A DNA stretch of 5,727 nt from Oscillospiraceae bacterium (GCA_902802215.1 CADCLH010000119.1:1-5727); one strand, 5' to 3'; shown: positions 1-5,727, counted from the stretch's first letter. Numbers and translations are program-made. The notes: generated by a model not told the origin, from the letters alone.

Positions 1-660
1 GTGCGCCTTATGAATGAAAAGGCGGAAGGTCTCAGTCTGAATCAGACACATTTTGCCAATCCGCACGGATTGGACGCGCCCGGACATTATTCGACCGCCA
101 GGGATCTGGCAAGGCTGATGCTCGCCTGCATGGAGAACGAGAGCTTCCGCACGCTTGCTTCAACAAAAAGCGCCGTGCTCGGCGGCACGGCCTTTCTGAA
201 CCACAACAAGCTTCTGCAAACCTGCCCCGGCTGTGTCGGCGGCAAAACCGGCTATACCGAGGCGGCGGGCCGCTGTCTGGTGAGCTGCTGCGAGCGCGGC
301 GGCATGCGCTTTGTGTGCGTCACGCTCTCCGACCCGGACGACTGGCGCGACCACCGGACGCTGTACGACTGGGCCTTCGCCAGCTATCGGCTCTTCGATC
401 CGGCCCGGGAGCTGCGGCTTGACGTCCCGCTCGTATCCGGCGACAGGAACACGGTCCCGGTCGAGCCGGAAGCCGCCGGAAGGCTGCTCTTGCCTACCGG
501 AGAGACGGTCAGGCTGGAGGCCGAGCTGCCGCGCTTCGTGTTCGCGCCTGTGACAAAAGGGGAGCGGGCGGGCACGCTCCGGGTGATCGTGGGACAGCGG
601 ACGGTCGGAGAGTTCGGTCTGGTCTACGGACAGTCCGCGCCGATGGCGATTTCATTCTGA
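1..660 (+). CDS. dacF: D-alanyl-D-alanine carboxypeptidase (PBP5/DacF family), 3' part, truncated by window edge
   Basis: C-terminal 219 residues of a serine-type D,D-carboxypeptidase, which removes the terminal D-Ala from peptidoglycan pentapeptides outside the membrane. The visible part begins at the typical LMNEKAEGL segment and continues with THFANPHGL and a STARDLARLM helix. The third active-site box KTG is at fragment residues 82-84 (GGKTGYTEAAGRCLV). The SxxK and SxN boxes and the signal peptide must lie upstream of the window, so the GTG at base 1 is almost certainly an internal valine codon. Residues from about 130 to 205 fit the beta-rich PBP5 C-terminal domain. The protein stops about 10 residues later (YGQSAPMAISF), leaving little room for the amphipathic membrane anchor seen in E. 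coli PBP5. Six cysteines fall between residues 75 and 106, including CPGC just before KTG. It is the first visible gene of the array. Family assignment is firm; the dacF symbol is by clostridial context. Confidence 0.9.
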   Translation: MRLMNEKAEGLSLNQTHFANPHGLDAPGHYSTARDLARLMLACMENESFRTLASTKSAVLGGTAFLNHNKLLQTCPGCVGGKTGYTEAAGRCLVSCCERGGMRFVCVTLSDPDDWRDHRTLYDWAFASYRLFDPARELRLDVPLVSGDRNTVPVEPEAAGRLLLPTGETVRLEAELPRFVFAPVTKGERAGTLRVIVGQRTVGEFGLVYGQSAPMAISF

Positions 661-681
661 GCTTGAGAAACGGAGGGCCCC

Positions 682-1401
682 ATGGGAGAGAGAATACAGA
701 AGATGATCTCCGCCTCGGGGCTCATGTCCCGCCGTGCTGCGGAGGAGGCGATCGCCTCGGGCCGCGTCACGGTCAACGGACGCGCCGCCCTTCTCGGCGA
801 GCGCGCGGAGCCGGACGACGAGATCCTCGTTGACGGCAAGGCGCTGCCGCGGCAGAGGGAAAAACACTATATCCTGCTCAACAAGCCGCGCGGCACGGTC
901 ACGACGCTGCGCGACGAGAAGGGCCGCCGGAACGTGAGCGAGCTGGTGAGGCTGCCCGGCGTGCGGCTATACCCGGTCGGGAGGCTGGACATGGATTCCG
1001 AGGGCCTGCTGCTGATGACCGACGACGGCGACTTTGCCAACCGCGTCATGCACCCGTCCCATGAGGTCGACAAGACTTATCTCACCTGGGTTCGGGGCGA
1101 GGGGCTGGACGCAGCCGCTCAGGCGCTCGGCAGACCGATGACGGTCGACGGCTACACGGTCAGACCGGCTGCGGTCGTCATCCGGGAGCGTTTTGAGGAC
1201 GGCGGCCTGCTCGAGATCACGATCCACGAGGGACGCAACCGACAGGTGCGCAAAATGTGCGCACAGGCCGGGCTGAAGGTCACAAGGCTTGTCCGGATCG
1301 CGGAGGGCGGCCTGCGGCTGGCCGATCTCAAAAGCGGGAGCTGGCGGCATCTGACGCCGGAGGAAGTGCACATGCTGATGCACGGACAGGAGAGGGAATA
1401 G
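682..1401 (+). CDS. rluB: rRNA pseudouridine synthase, RsuA/RluB family
   Basis: Complete 239-residue enzyme that isomerises a specific uridine of ribosomal RNA to pseudouridine in the cytoplasm. An S4 RNA-binding domain occupies about residues 1-48 (IQKMISASGLMSRRAAEEAI, then GRVTVNG). The catalytic domain starts at HYILLNKPRG (62-71). The family signature GRLDMDSEGLLLMTDDGD spans 100-117, with D103 the expected catalytic aspartate. The closing motif HEGRNRQVRKM lies at 182-192. Length and architecture match RluB/RsuA-type enzymes. In Gram-positive bacteria this gene near a carboxypeptidase gene is usually the RluB type (23S rRNA), but the 16S enzyme RsuA has the same folds, so target specificity is inferred. 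The ATG is preceded by GGAGGG at 672-677 with a 4-base spacer. The gene starts 21 bases after the carboxypeptidase stop and abuts the next gene, so they are probably co-transcribed. Confidence 0.92.
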   Translation: MGERIQKMISASGLMSRRAAEEAIASGRVTVNGRAALLGERAEPDDEILVDGKALPRQREKHYILLNKPRGTVTTLRDEKGRRNVSELVRLPGVRLYPVGRLDMDSEGLLLMTDDGDFANRVMHPSHEVDKTYLTWVRGEGLDAAAQALGRPMTVDGYTVRPAAVVIRERFEDGGLLEITIHEGRNRQVRKMCAQAGLKVTRLVRIAEGGLRLADLKSGSWRHLTPEEVHMLMHGQERE

Positions 1402-2631
1402 ATGGAGCTTTCCTATACGGACCTCGTCGTGATCGGCGGCGGTCCCGCCGGGATGATGTGCGCCTTTCAGGCGGCTCAGCGCGGCAAAAGCGTCGTCCTG
1501 CTCGAGCCGAACGACAAGCTCGGGCGCAAGCTGCGCATCACGGGCAAGGGGCGGTGCAATCTCTGCAACAACTGCGACGTCAGGACCTTCATGGCCAACG
1601 TCCCGGGTGACGGGCGCTTTCTGTACAGCGCGCTCAGCCGCTTTTCCCCGGCGGACACCATCGCTTTTTTTGAGTCGCACGGGCTCCCGCTCAAGACCGA
1701 GCGCGGCAACCGGGTCTTTCCTCAGTCGGACAATGCCAATGATGTGGCGAACCTCATGGCCTCGCTCTGTCGCAGAAGCGGCGTGCAGCTACTCAAAACG
1801 GCGGCCAAGCAGATCATTGCCGAAAACGGAGCCGTGGCCGGCGTCGTGACCGGGCAGGGCTATCTTCCCTGCGGCGCGGCGGCGATCTGCACGGGCGGAA
1901 GGTCGTATCCGCTCACCGGCTCGACCGGCGCGGGCCATGCCTTTGCCGAAAATCTCGGTCATACGGTCACGCCGCTGCGCCCGTCCCTCGTCCCGCTCGA
2001 AAGCGGAGACGCGTTCTGCGCCGAGATGCAGGGCTTCGCGCCGAAGAACGTGACGCTCTCCGTCTATGAGGACGGGAAGCTCCTGTATCGCGAGCTGGGC
2101 GAGATGCTTTTCACCCACTTCGGAGTGAGCGGACCGCTGGTCCTGTCAGCCAGCGCCCATATGAGAAAGATGGGCGAGGCTGATTACCGTCTGGCGATCG
2201 ACTTCAAACCGGCGCTCGACGAAAAAAAGCTCGACGCGCGCATCCTGCGCGACTTCACCAAATACGCAAACCGGGAGTTCCGAAACGCGCTCGGCGACCT
2301 GGCCGGACGCTCCATGATCCCGGTCCTGATCCGCCTGTCGGGGATCCCGGAGGACAAGCCCGTCCGGGAGATCACCCGCGAGGAACGCCGCCGCCTTCTC
2401 GAGCTTCTGAAGGCCTTCCCGGTCTTGGTCTCCGGCTTTCGTCCCATCGACGAGGCGATCGTCACCGCAGGCGGCGTCAGTACGAAGGAGGTCAATCCCC
2501 GCACGATGGAGTCCAAGCTAGTCTCCGGACTCTATTTCGCGGGCGAAGTGCTGGACCTCGACGCCTATACGGGCGGCTTCAATCTGCAAATTGCATGGTC
2601 AACCGGCTTTGTCGCCGGAAATTCGATATAG
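1402..2631 (+). CDS. FAD-dependent oxidoreductase, HI0933/YhiN family (BaiN-like)
   Basis: Complete 409-residue flavoprotein. The N-terminal Rossmann fold binds the ADP part of FAD (VVIGGGPAGMMCAFQAAQRG, 9-28, with an acidic E35 at the end of strand 2). The family hallmark GRKLRITGKGRCNLCN is at 41-56, followed by NRVFPQSDNANDV (103-115). TGGRSYPLTGSTGAGHAFA is at 164-182. The C-terminal FAD box runs from AIVTAGGVSTKEV (352-364) to SGLYFAGEVLDLDAYTGGFN (375-394). Databases often call this family 'aminoacetone oxidase' or 'NAD(P)/FAD-dependent oxidoreductase'; Clostridium scindens BaiN, implicated in bile-acid dehydroxylation, belongs to it. The physiological substrate in most hosts is unknown, and nothing here points to bile acids. 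An unusual CNLCNNC cluster sits at 52-58. The ATG directly follows the TAG of the pseudouridine synthase, with AGGAGAGG at 1388-1395 as ribosome-binding site, so translational coupling is likely. Confidence 0.88.
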   Translation: MELSYTDLVVIGGGPAGMMCAFQAAQRGKSVVLLEPNDKLGRKLRITGKGRCNLCNNCDVRTFMANVPGDGRFLYSALSRFSPADTIAFFESHGLPLKTERGNRVFPQSDNANDVANLMASLCRRSGVQLLKTAAKQIIAENGAVAGVVTGQGYLPCGAAAICTGGRSYPLTGSTGAGHAFAENLGHTVTPLRPSLVPLESGDAFCAEMQGFAPKNVTLSVYEDGKLLYRELGEMLFTHFGVSGPLVLSASAHMRKMGEADYRLAIDFKPALDEKKLDARILRDFTKYANREFRNALGDLAGRSMIPVLIRLSGIPEDKPVREITREERRRLLELLKAFPVLVSGFRPIDEAIVTAGGVSTKEVNPRTMESKLVSGLYFAGEVLDLDAYTGGFNLQIAWSTGFVAGNSI

Positions 2632-2643
2632 AGGGACATACAT

Positions 2644-3336
2644 ATGAACGGACATTACGCCATTGCCATCGACGGCCCCAGCGGGGCGGGAAAGAGCACC
2701 CAGGCAAAGCGCCTGGCAAAGGAGTTTTCCTTTATCTATGTGGATACCGGAGCCATCTACCGCACGCTCGGTCTGGCCTGCTACCGCGCGGAGATCGACC
2801 GCAAGGACGCCGCCGCGGTCATGGAGCTATTGAAAACGCTGGACATCTCCATCCGGTACAACGAAGCGGGGGAGCAGTGCATGCTCCTGAACGGCGAGGA
2901 CGTGTCGAAGGAGATCCGCCAACCGGAGATCTCGATCTGCGCCTCGGACGTCTCGGCGCTGCCGGAGGTCCGGCGCTTCCTGCTGGACATGCAGCGCCGC
3001 TTCGCCCGCGAGAACAATGTGGTCATGGACGGGCGCGATATTGGCACTGTCGTGCTCCCGGACGCGGAGCTGAAGATCTTCCTGACCGCGAGTCCCGAGG
3101 CGCGGGCCCGGCGCAGGCTGCTTGACCTGAAGGAGAAGGGGATCGAGGAGAGCTTCGAGGACGTGCTGCGCGATATCAATTACCGCGACGAGCAGGACAC
3201 CAAGCGCGCCGCCGCGCCGCTGCGTCAGGCGGAGGACGCCGTGCTGGTCGATTCGAGCGATATCGGCTTCGAGGAGACCTTCGCGCGCCTGTGCGAGCTG
3301 GTGATCCGGAGACTGGCCGCGGTGCGGGAGGATTGA
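2644..3336 (+). CDS. cmk: Cytidylate kinase ((d)CMP kinase)
   Basis: Complete 230-residue kinase that transfers the ATP gamma-phosphate to CMP or dCMP, recycling cytidine nucleotides for RNA, DNA and CDP-lipid synthesis. The P-loop GPSGAGKST is at 11-19 and the substrate-side motif VDTGAIYR at 33-40. The CMP-binding insert covers roughly 60-120. DGRDIGTVVLPDAELKIFLT is at 129-148. The lid and C-terminal block RDEQDTKRAAAPLRQAEDAV is at 181-200, and every expected family motif is present. Length is normal for the bacterial enzyme. The ATG lies 12 bases after the preceding stop, with GAGGG (2631-2635) overlapping that stop as ribosome-binding site. A single base separates the TGA from the GTG of the IspH-S1 gene. 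In many Clostridia a plsC-type acyltransferase gene lies between cmk and ispH; it is absent here. Confidence 0.96.
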   Translation: MNGHYAIAIDGPSGAGKSTQAKRLAKEFSFIYVDTGAIYRTLGLACYRAEIDRKDAAAVMELLKTLDISIRYNEAGEQCMLLNGEDVSKEIRQPEISICASDVSALPEVRRFLLDMQRRFARENNVVMDGRDIGTVVLPDAELKIFLTASPEARARRRLLDLKEKGIEESFEDVLRDINYRDEQDTKRAAAPLRQAEDAVLVDSSDIGFEETFARLCELVIRRLAAVRED

Positions 3337-3337
3337 C

Positions 3338-5392
3338 GTGAAGAAGCTGACCGTAGCCGAGAGCGCCGGCTTCTGCTTCGGCGTCAACCGCTCCGTCGAT
3401 ATGGCGGAAAGGCTCATTGAGGAGAACGGATGCTGCGCCAGTCTCGGCGAGCTGATCCACAACGAGGACGTGGTCAACGCACTGGTGCAGAAGGGGATGC
3501 GCGTGATCCACACGCCGGAGGAGTGCCGTCCCGGCGAGCATGTGCTGATCCGCGCCCACGGCGTGCCTCCGTCCGTATACGAGGCTCTGGAAAAATCCGG
3601 CGCCTTCGTGCACGACGCGACCTGCCCGAAGGTGCGCGCCATCCACAAGATCGTCTCCGCCGCGCGGGAGGAAGGCCGCTTTACGATCGTGATCGGGATG
3701 CGCAATCACCCCGAGGTCCTGGCGATCTGCGGCTGGTGCGGGGAGCATGCGGTGTTTGAAAACGCCCGGGAACTGGAAAAATGGCTCTCTGAGAACACGG
3801 CGTCTTGGGAAAAACCGATAACTGTGGTGGTACAAACGACGCAAACCCACAGTAATTTTACCGAATGTTGTGAGTTAATAAAAAAAAGATGTACAAACGC
3901 GAAAATATCTGATACAATATGCCTTGCGACATTCACGCGGCAAGAGGAAGCAGCGCGGCTTGCTTCGGCTTGTGATGCAATGGTTGTGATCGGCGGAAAG
4001 CACAGTGCCAACAGCGTCCATCTGGCGCAGATCTGTTCGGAGCACTGCGGAAACGTCCAGTTTATCGAGCGTACGGACGAGCTCGACCTGGACAGACTGA
4101 AGGCCGCGGACACCGTGGGCCTCACCGCCGGCGCATCGACCCCCGCGTGGATAATTAAGGAGGTAAGAAACAAAATGAGCGACGAGATCAAAATTGAGGA
4201 ATCCGCAGTGGAGAAGGAGAAGTCCTTCGATGAAATGCTGGAGGAGACTCTAAAAACAATATATAACGGGGACAAGGTCAGCGGCACGGTCGTAGCGATC
4301 ACCGGCACCGAGATCAGCGTCGATCTGGGCGCAAAGTACTCCGGCTTCATCCCCACGTCCGAATTCACCGACGACGGCATCAAGGTTGAGGATGCGGTCA
4401 AGATCGGCGATATCATCGAGGCGGTCGTCGTTCGCGTCAACGACGTGGAGGGCACCGCGATGCTGTCCAAGAAGCGTCTGGACGCCGCCAAGATGTGGAC
4501 GGACATTGAAGAGGCCGTCGACAACGGCGAGATCATGGAAGGCGTCGTCACCGAGGAGAACAAGGGCGGCATCGTCGTCAACGTCAAGGGCGTGCGCGTG
4601 TTCGTTCCCGCCTCCCAGACCGATCTGCCCCGCGAGGCCGAGCTTTCCCAGCTTCTCAAGCAGACCGTGCGTCTCAAGATCACCGAGGTCAACAAGGCCC
4701 GCAAGCGCGTGGTCGGCTCCATCCGCCGCGTCGCCCAGGCCGAGCGCCGCGAGCGCATCGAGACCATCTGGAATGAGATCGAGATCGGCAAGAAGTACAA
4801 GGGCGTCGTCAAGTCCCTGACCAGCTACGGCGCGTTTGTCGACATCGGCGGCATTGACGGCATGGTCCACGTCTCCGAGCTGAGCTGGGGCCGTATCCAC
4901 CAGCCCTCCGAGGTCGTCTCCGTCGGTGACGAGATCGAGGTCTATGTCATCAACTTCGACAAGGAAAAGCGCAAGATCTCCCTCGGCTACAAGGATCCCC
5001 AGGCCAATCCCTGGACCCTCTTCACCAACCGCTACCAGGTCGGCGATGTGGCCAATGTCAAGATCGTCAAGCTCATGCCCTTCGGCGCTTTTGCCGAGGT
5101 CCTGCCCGGCGTGGACGGTCTGATCCACATCTCCCAGATCGCCAACCGCCGCATCGGCAAGCCCGAGGACGTGCTGAAGGTCGGCGACGAGGTCGAGGCC
5201 AAGATCACCGCTGTCGATGAAGACAAGCACAAGATCTCCCTCTCCATCCGCGCCCTGTCCGAGCCCGCGCCCGTCAAGGTCCCCGCCGCGGAGGAAGTGC
5301 CTTCCGCCGAGGATGAGCCCGCCGAGGACGCCCTCGTCTACGAGGTCTCCGAGAGCGGCGAGGCCGCCGGTGAGGTTCCCGACGCCGAGTAA
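3338..5392 (+). CDS. ispH-rpsA: Bifunctional IspH (HMBPP reductase) fused to 30S ribosomal protein S1
   Basis: A 684-residue fusion. Residues 1-279 are IspH, the 4Fe-4S enzyme that reduces HMBPP to IPP and DMAPP, the last MEP-pathway step. Cluster cysteines are C13 (GFCFGV), C96 (DATCPKV) and C195 (DTICLAT). H41, H74 (RAHGVPP), H124 and E126 (RNHPEV), T167/T168, the GGKHSANS loop and TAGASTP (263-269) match the HMBPP pocket, so the enzyme should be active. Residues 280-684 are S1, with four OB-type RNA-binding repeats at about 309-378, 397-463, 485-551 and 566-637. The third (GAFVDIGGIDGMVHVSELSW) and fourth are the most canonical. A 45-residue acidic, Ala/Pro/Glu-rich tail follows. Four repeats are usual in Firmicutes; E. 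coli S1 has six. The GTG start is set by GGGAGGA at 3326-3332 and by the IspH N-terminus. This fusion is known from Clostridia. Internal signals at 3890-3918 and 4157-4177 suggest separate S1 synthesis too. Confidence 0.95.
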   Translation: MKKLTVAESAGFCFGVNRSVDMAERLIEENGCCASLGELIHNEDVVNALVQKGMRVIHTPEECRPGEHVLIRAHGVPPSVYEALEKSGAFVHDATCPKVRAIHKIVSAAREEGRFTIVIGMRNHPEVLAICGWCGEHAVFENARELEKWLSENTASWEKPITVVVQTTQTHSNFTECCELIKKRCTNAKISDTICLATFTRQEEAARLASACDAMVVIGGKHSANSVHLAQICSEHCGNVQFIERTDELDLDRLKAADTVGLTAGASTPAWIIKEVRNKMSDEIKIEESAVEKEKSFDEMLEETLKTIYNGDKVSGTVVAITGTEISVDLGAKYSGFIPTSEFTDDGIKVEDAVKIGDIIEAVVVRVNDVEGTAMLSKKRLDAAKMWTDIEEAVDNGEIMEGVVTEENKGGIVVNVKGVRVFVPASQTDLPREAELSQLLKQTVRLKITEVNKARKRVVGSIRRVAQAERRERIETIWNEIEIGKKYKGVVKSLTSYGAFVDIGGIDGMVHVSELSWGRIHQPSEVVSVGDEIEVYVINFDKEKRKISLGYKDPQANPWTLFTNRYQVGDVANVKIVKLMPFGAFAEVLPGVDGLIHISQIANRRIGKPEDVLKVGDEVEAKITAVDEDKHKISLSIRALSEPAPVKVPAAEEVPSAEDEPAEDALVYEVSESGEAAGEVPDAE
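3890..3918 (+). promoter_or_regulatory. Candidate SigA-type promoter inside the ispH half, driving S1
   Basis: TGTACA at 3890-3895 (4 of 6 matches to TTGACA), a 17-base spacer, then TACAAT at 3913-3918 (5 of 6 matches to TATAAT). A TG at 3910-3911, one base before the -10, gives an extended -10. Transcription would start near 3925, about 250 bases before the internal S1 start at 4175. The site sits in the only strongly AT-rich stretch of the window (3851-3920, about 26% G+C by count). Seen: the elements and their spacing. Inferred: that RNA polymerase uses them. AT-rich coding DNA can mimic promoters by chance, so confidence is moderate. Confidence 0.45.
4157..4177 (+). promoter_or_regulatory. 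Internal Shine-Dalgarno and in-frame ATG for free-standing S1
   Basis: AAGGAGGT at 4157-4164 is followed after 10 bases by ATG at 4175-4177, in frame as residue 280 of the fusion. It is as strong as or stronger than any ribosome-binding site at the annotated gene starts here. The ATG falls right after the IspH C-terminal motif (TAGASTPAWIIKEV). The product would be 405 residues starting MSDEIKIEESAVEKEKSFDE, with the acidic lead and FDEMLEETLKT helix typical of clostridial S1 N-termini. The codons around the site (ATA, ATT, GTA, AGA, AAA) are rare choices in this GC-rich neighbourhood and keep the start region AT-rich and probably unstructured. AAG GAG GTA also encodes the Lys-Glu-Val of IspH, so part of the motif is protein-constrained. 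Use as a start is inferred. Confidence 0.55.
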
Positions 5393-5398
5393 AATCGC

Positions 5399-5437
5399 AT
5401 AAAAAATCCGCCGACTTCAAGTCGGCGGATTTTTTAT
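5399..5437. terminator. Bidirectional intrinsic terminator between convergent genes
   Basis: Perfect inverted repeat with 19-base arms at 5399-5417 and 5419-5437 around a single central C. The GC-rich core is TCCGCCGACTT paired with AAGTCGGCGGA, and the effective loop is about TTCAA. The core is followed by six T on the plus strand and preceded by six A, so the same hairpin gives a U-run in either direction. It starts 7 bases after the IspH-S1 stop and ends 8 bases before the stop of the minus-strand hydrolase, so it should end both transcripts. Confidence 0.93.
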
Positions 5438-5445
5438 GTCCCTGT

Positions 5446-5727
5446 TCAGGCGAGCTTCTCGTTAAGCCAGTTGAGGATGTCCCGATAGACGTCCGCTTTG
5501 TTGATCTCGTTGAGCATCTCATGCCTGCCCTCGGGGTAGAGACGGATCATGACGTCCTTCAGCCCGGCCCTGCAAAAGGCCCTGTAGGCGCGCTCGACGC
5601 CCTTGCCGTTTTCCCCGACCGGATCGGCCGCGCCGGACATGAAGTAGACGGGCTTTTCCTTGTTCATCTGATTGATGTTCTCCTGATCGGAGATGAAGCG
5701 GATACCGCCCATCATGTCGCGGAACAG
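5446..5727 (-). CDS. Alpha/beta hydrolase (serine aminopeptidase S33/lysophospholipase-like), C-terminal part, truncated by window edge
   Basis: The last 93 residues of a minus-strand protein whose start lies beyond the right edge. The frame stays open to base 5727 (LFRD precedes the first visible Met), so the Met codon at 5713-5715 is internal. The fragment carries the final two members of a Ser-Asp-His triad. The aspartate is in SGAADPVG (fragment D35), at the end of the strand VYFMSG. The histidine is in LYPEGRHEML (fragment H69). A closing helix YRDILNWLNEKL follows. The motif pattern, with GKGVERAYRAF between Asp and His, matches the Hydrolase_4/S33 group of monoacylglycerol-lipase-like enzymes common in Clostridia. 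The nucleophile serine is outside the window. Substrate is unknown; short-chain or lysolipid esters are plausible from the family only. The gene converges on the IspH-S1 gene, shares its terminator and is not part of that operon. Confidence 0.85.
   Translation of the reverse strand: MFRDMMGGIRFISDQENINQMNKEKPVYFMSGAADPVGENGKGVERAYRAFCRAGLKDVMIRLYPEGRHEMLNEINKADVYRDILNWLNEKLA

Noticed and set aside
1..3. GTG at the first base as the true start of the carboxypeptidase
   Set aside because: The SxxK and SxN boxes and signal peptide are missing, so the gene must begin upstream and this is an internal valine codon.
2827..3705. Minus-strand open frame of 292 codons opposite cmk and ispH
   Set aside because: It overlaps two genes with intact motifs and has no recognisable domain; long antisense frames are common in GC-rich DNA.
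4151..4177. Possibility that the IspH-S1 fusion is a sequencing or assembly frameshift
   Set aside because: Stops exist in both other frames here (TAA at 4152, 4156 and 4164), so an indel could create or break the fusion. However, the in-frame sequence WIIKEVRNKM runs smoothly from the IspH end into S1 and fits the known clostridial fusion. Raw reads would settle it.
4250..4268. AT-rich TATAAC-like stretch just inside the S1 half as a second promoter
   Set aside because: I see no fitting -35 at 16-18 bases, and it lies downstream of the S1 start, so it could not give a complete S1 message.
3706..4812. Minus-strand open frame of 368 codons opposite ispH and early S1
   Set aside because: Ser/Thr-rich composition and full overlap with a clearly conserved plus-strand gene mark it as a shadow frame.
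4250..5230. Long minus-strand open frame (326 codons) opposite the S1 half
   Set aside because: It is Asp/Leu/Gly/Val-rich low-complexity sequence, the expected complement of repeated GTC, GAC, AAG and ATC codons on the plus strand. No domain or ribosome-binding site is recognisable.

Overview
The window reads as a slice of a GC-rich Firmicutes chromosome (roughly 60-65% G+C by eye). The best fit is a gut-type member of the class Clostridia, such as the Oscillospiraceae. The main reasons are the gene order (D,D-carboxypeptidase, RluB-type pseudouridine synthase, HI0933/YhiN-type flavoprotein, cmk, ispH) and the fusion of IspH to ribosomal protein S1, a fusion known from Clostridia. The genus cannot be fixed from this sequence alone.

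Layout. Bases 1-660 hold the 3' part of a secreted penicillin-binding-protein-5-type carboxypeptidase. Four complete genes follow on the same strand with gaps of 0-21 bases: an rRNA pseudouridine synthase (682-1401), a FAD-dependent oxidoreductase (1402-2631), cytidylate kinase (2644-3336) and a 684-residue IspH-S1 fusion (3338-5392). A perfect 19-bp inverted repeat flanked by A and T runs (5399-5437) ends the array. It also serves the convergent gene, an alpha/beta hydrolase whose C-terminal 93 residues lie on the minus strand (5446 to the right edge). No stretch longer than 25 bases lacks a gene or the terminator. There are no RNA genes, mobile elements or CRISPR arrays.

How the genes relate. 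This is a housekeeping cluster: wall trimming, ribosome modification, CMP/dCMP phosphorylation, the last step of the MEP isoprenoid pathway, and mRNA binding by S1 on the ribosome. The tight spacing, with a ribosome-binding site before each start, suggests one transcription unit whose promoter lies upstream of the window.

Most notable observation. The IspH-S1 open reading frame looks built to release S1 on its own as well. Within the ispH half is a 70-base island of about 26% G+C carrying a good SigA-type promoter candidate (TGTACA, 17-bp spacer, TACAAT with an extended -10 TG). At the domain junction a strong AAGGAGGT Shine-Dalgarno precedes an in-frame ATG (residue 280), exactly where a free-standing clostridial S1 would begin. 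Codon use also changes at about the junction. The fusion itself is not new. The nested promoter and start are inference from sequence, and I do not claim a wholly new system here.
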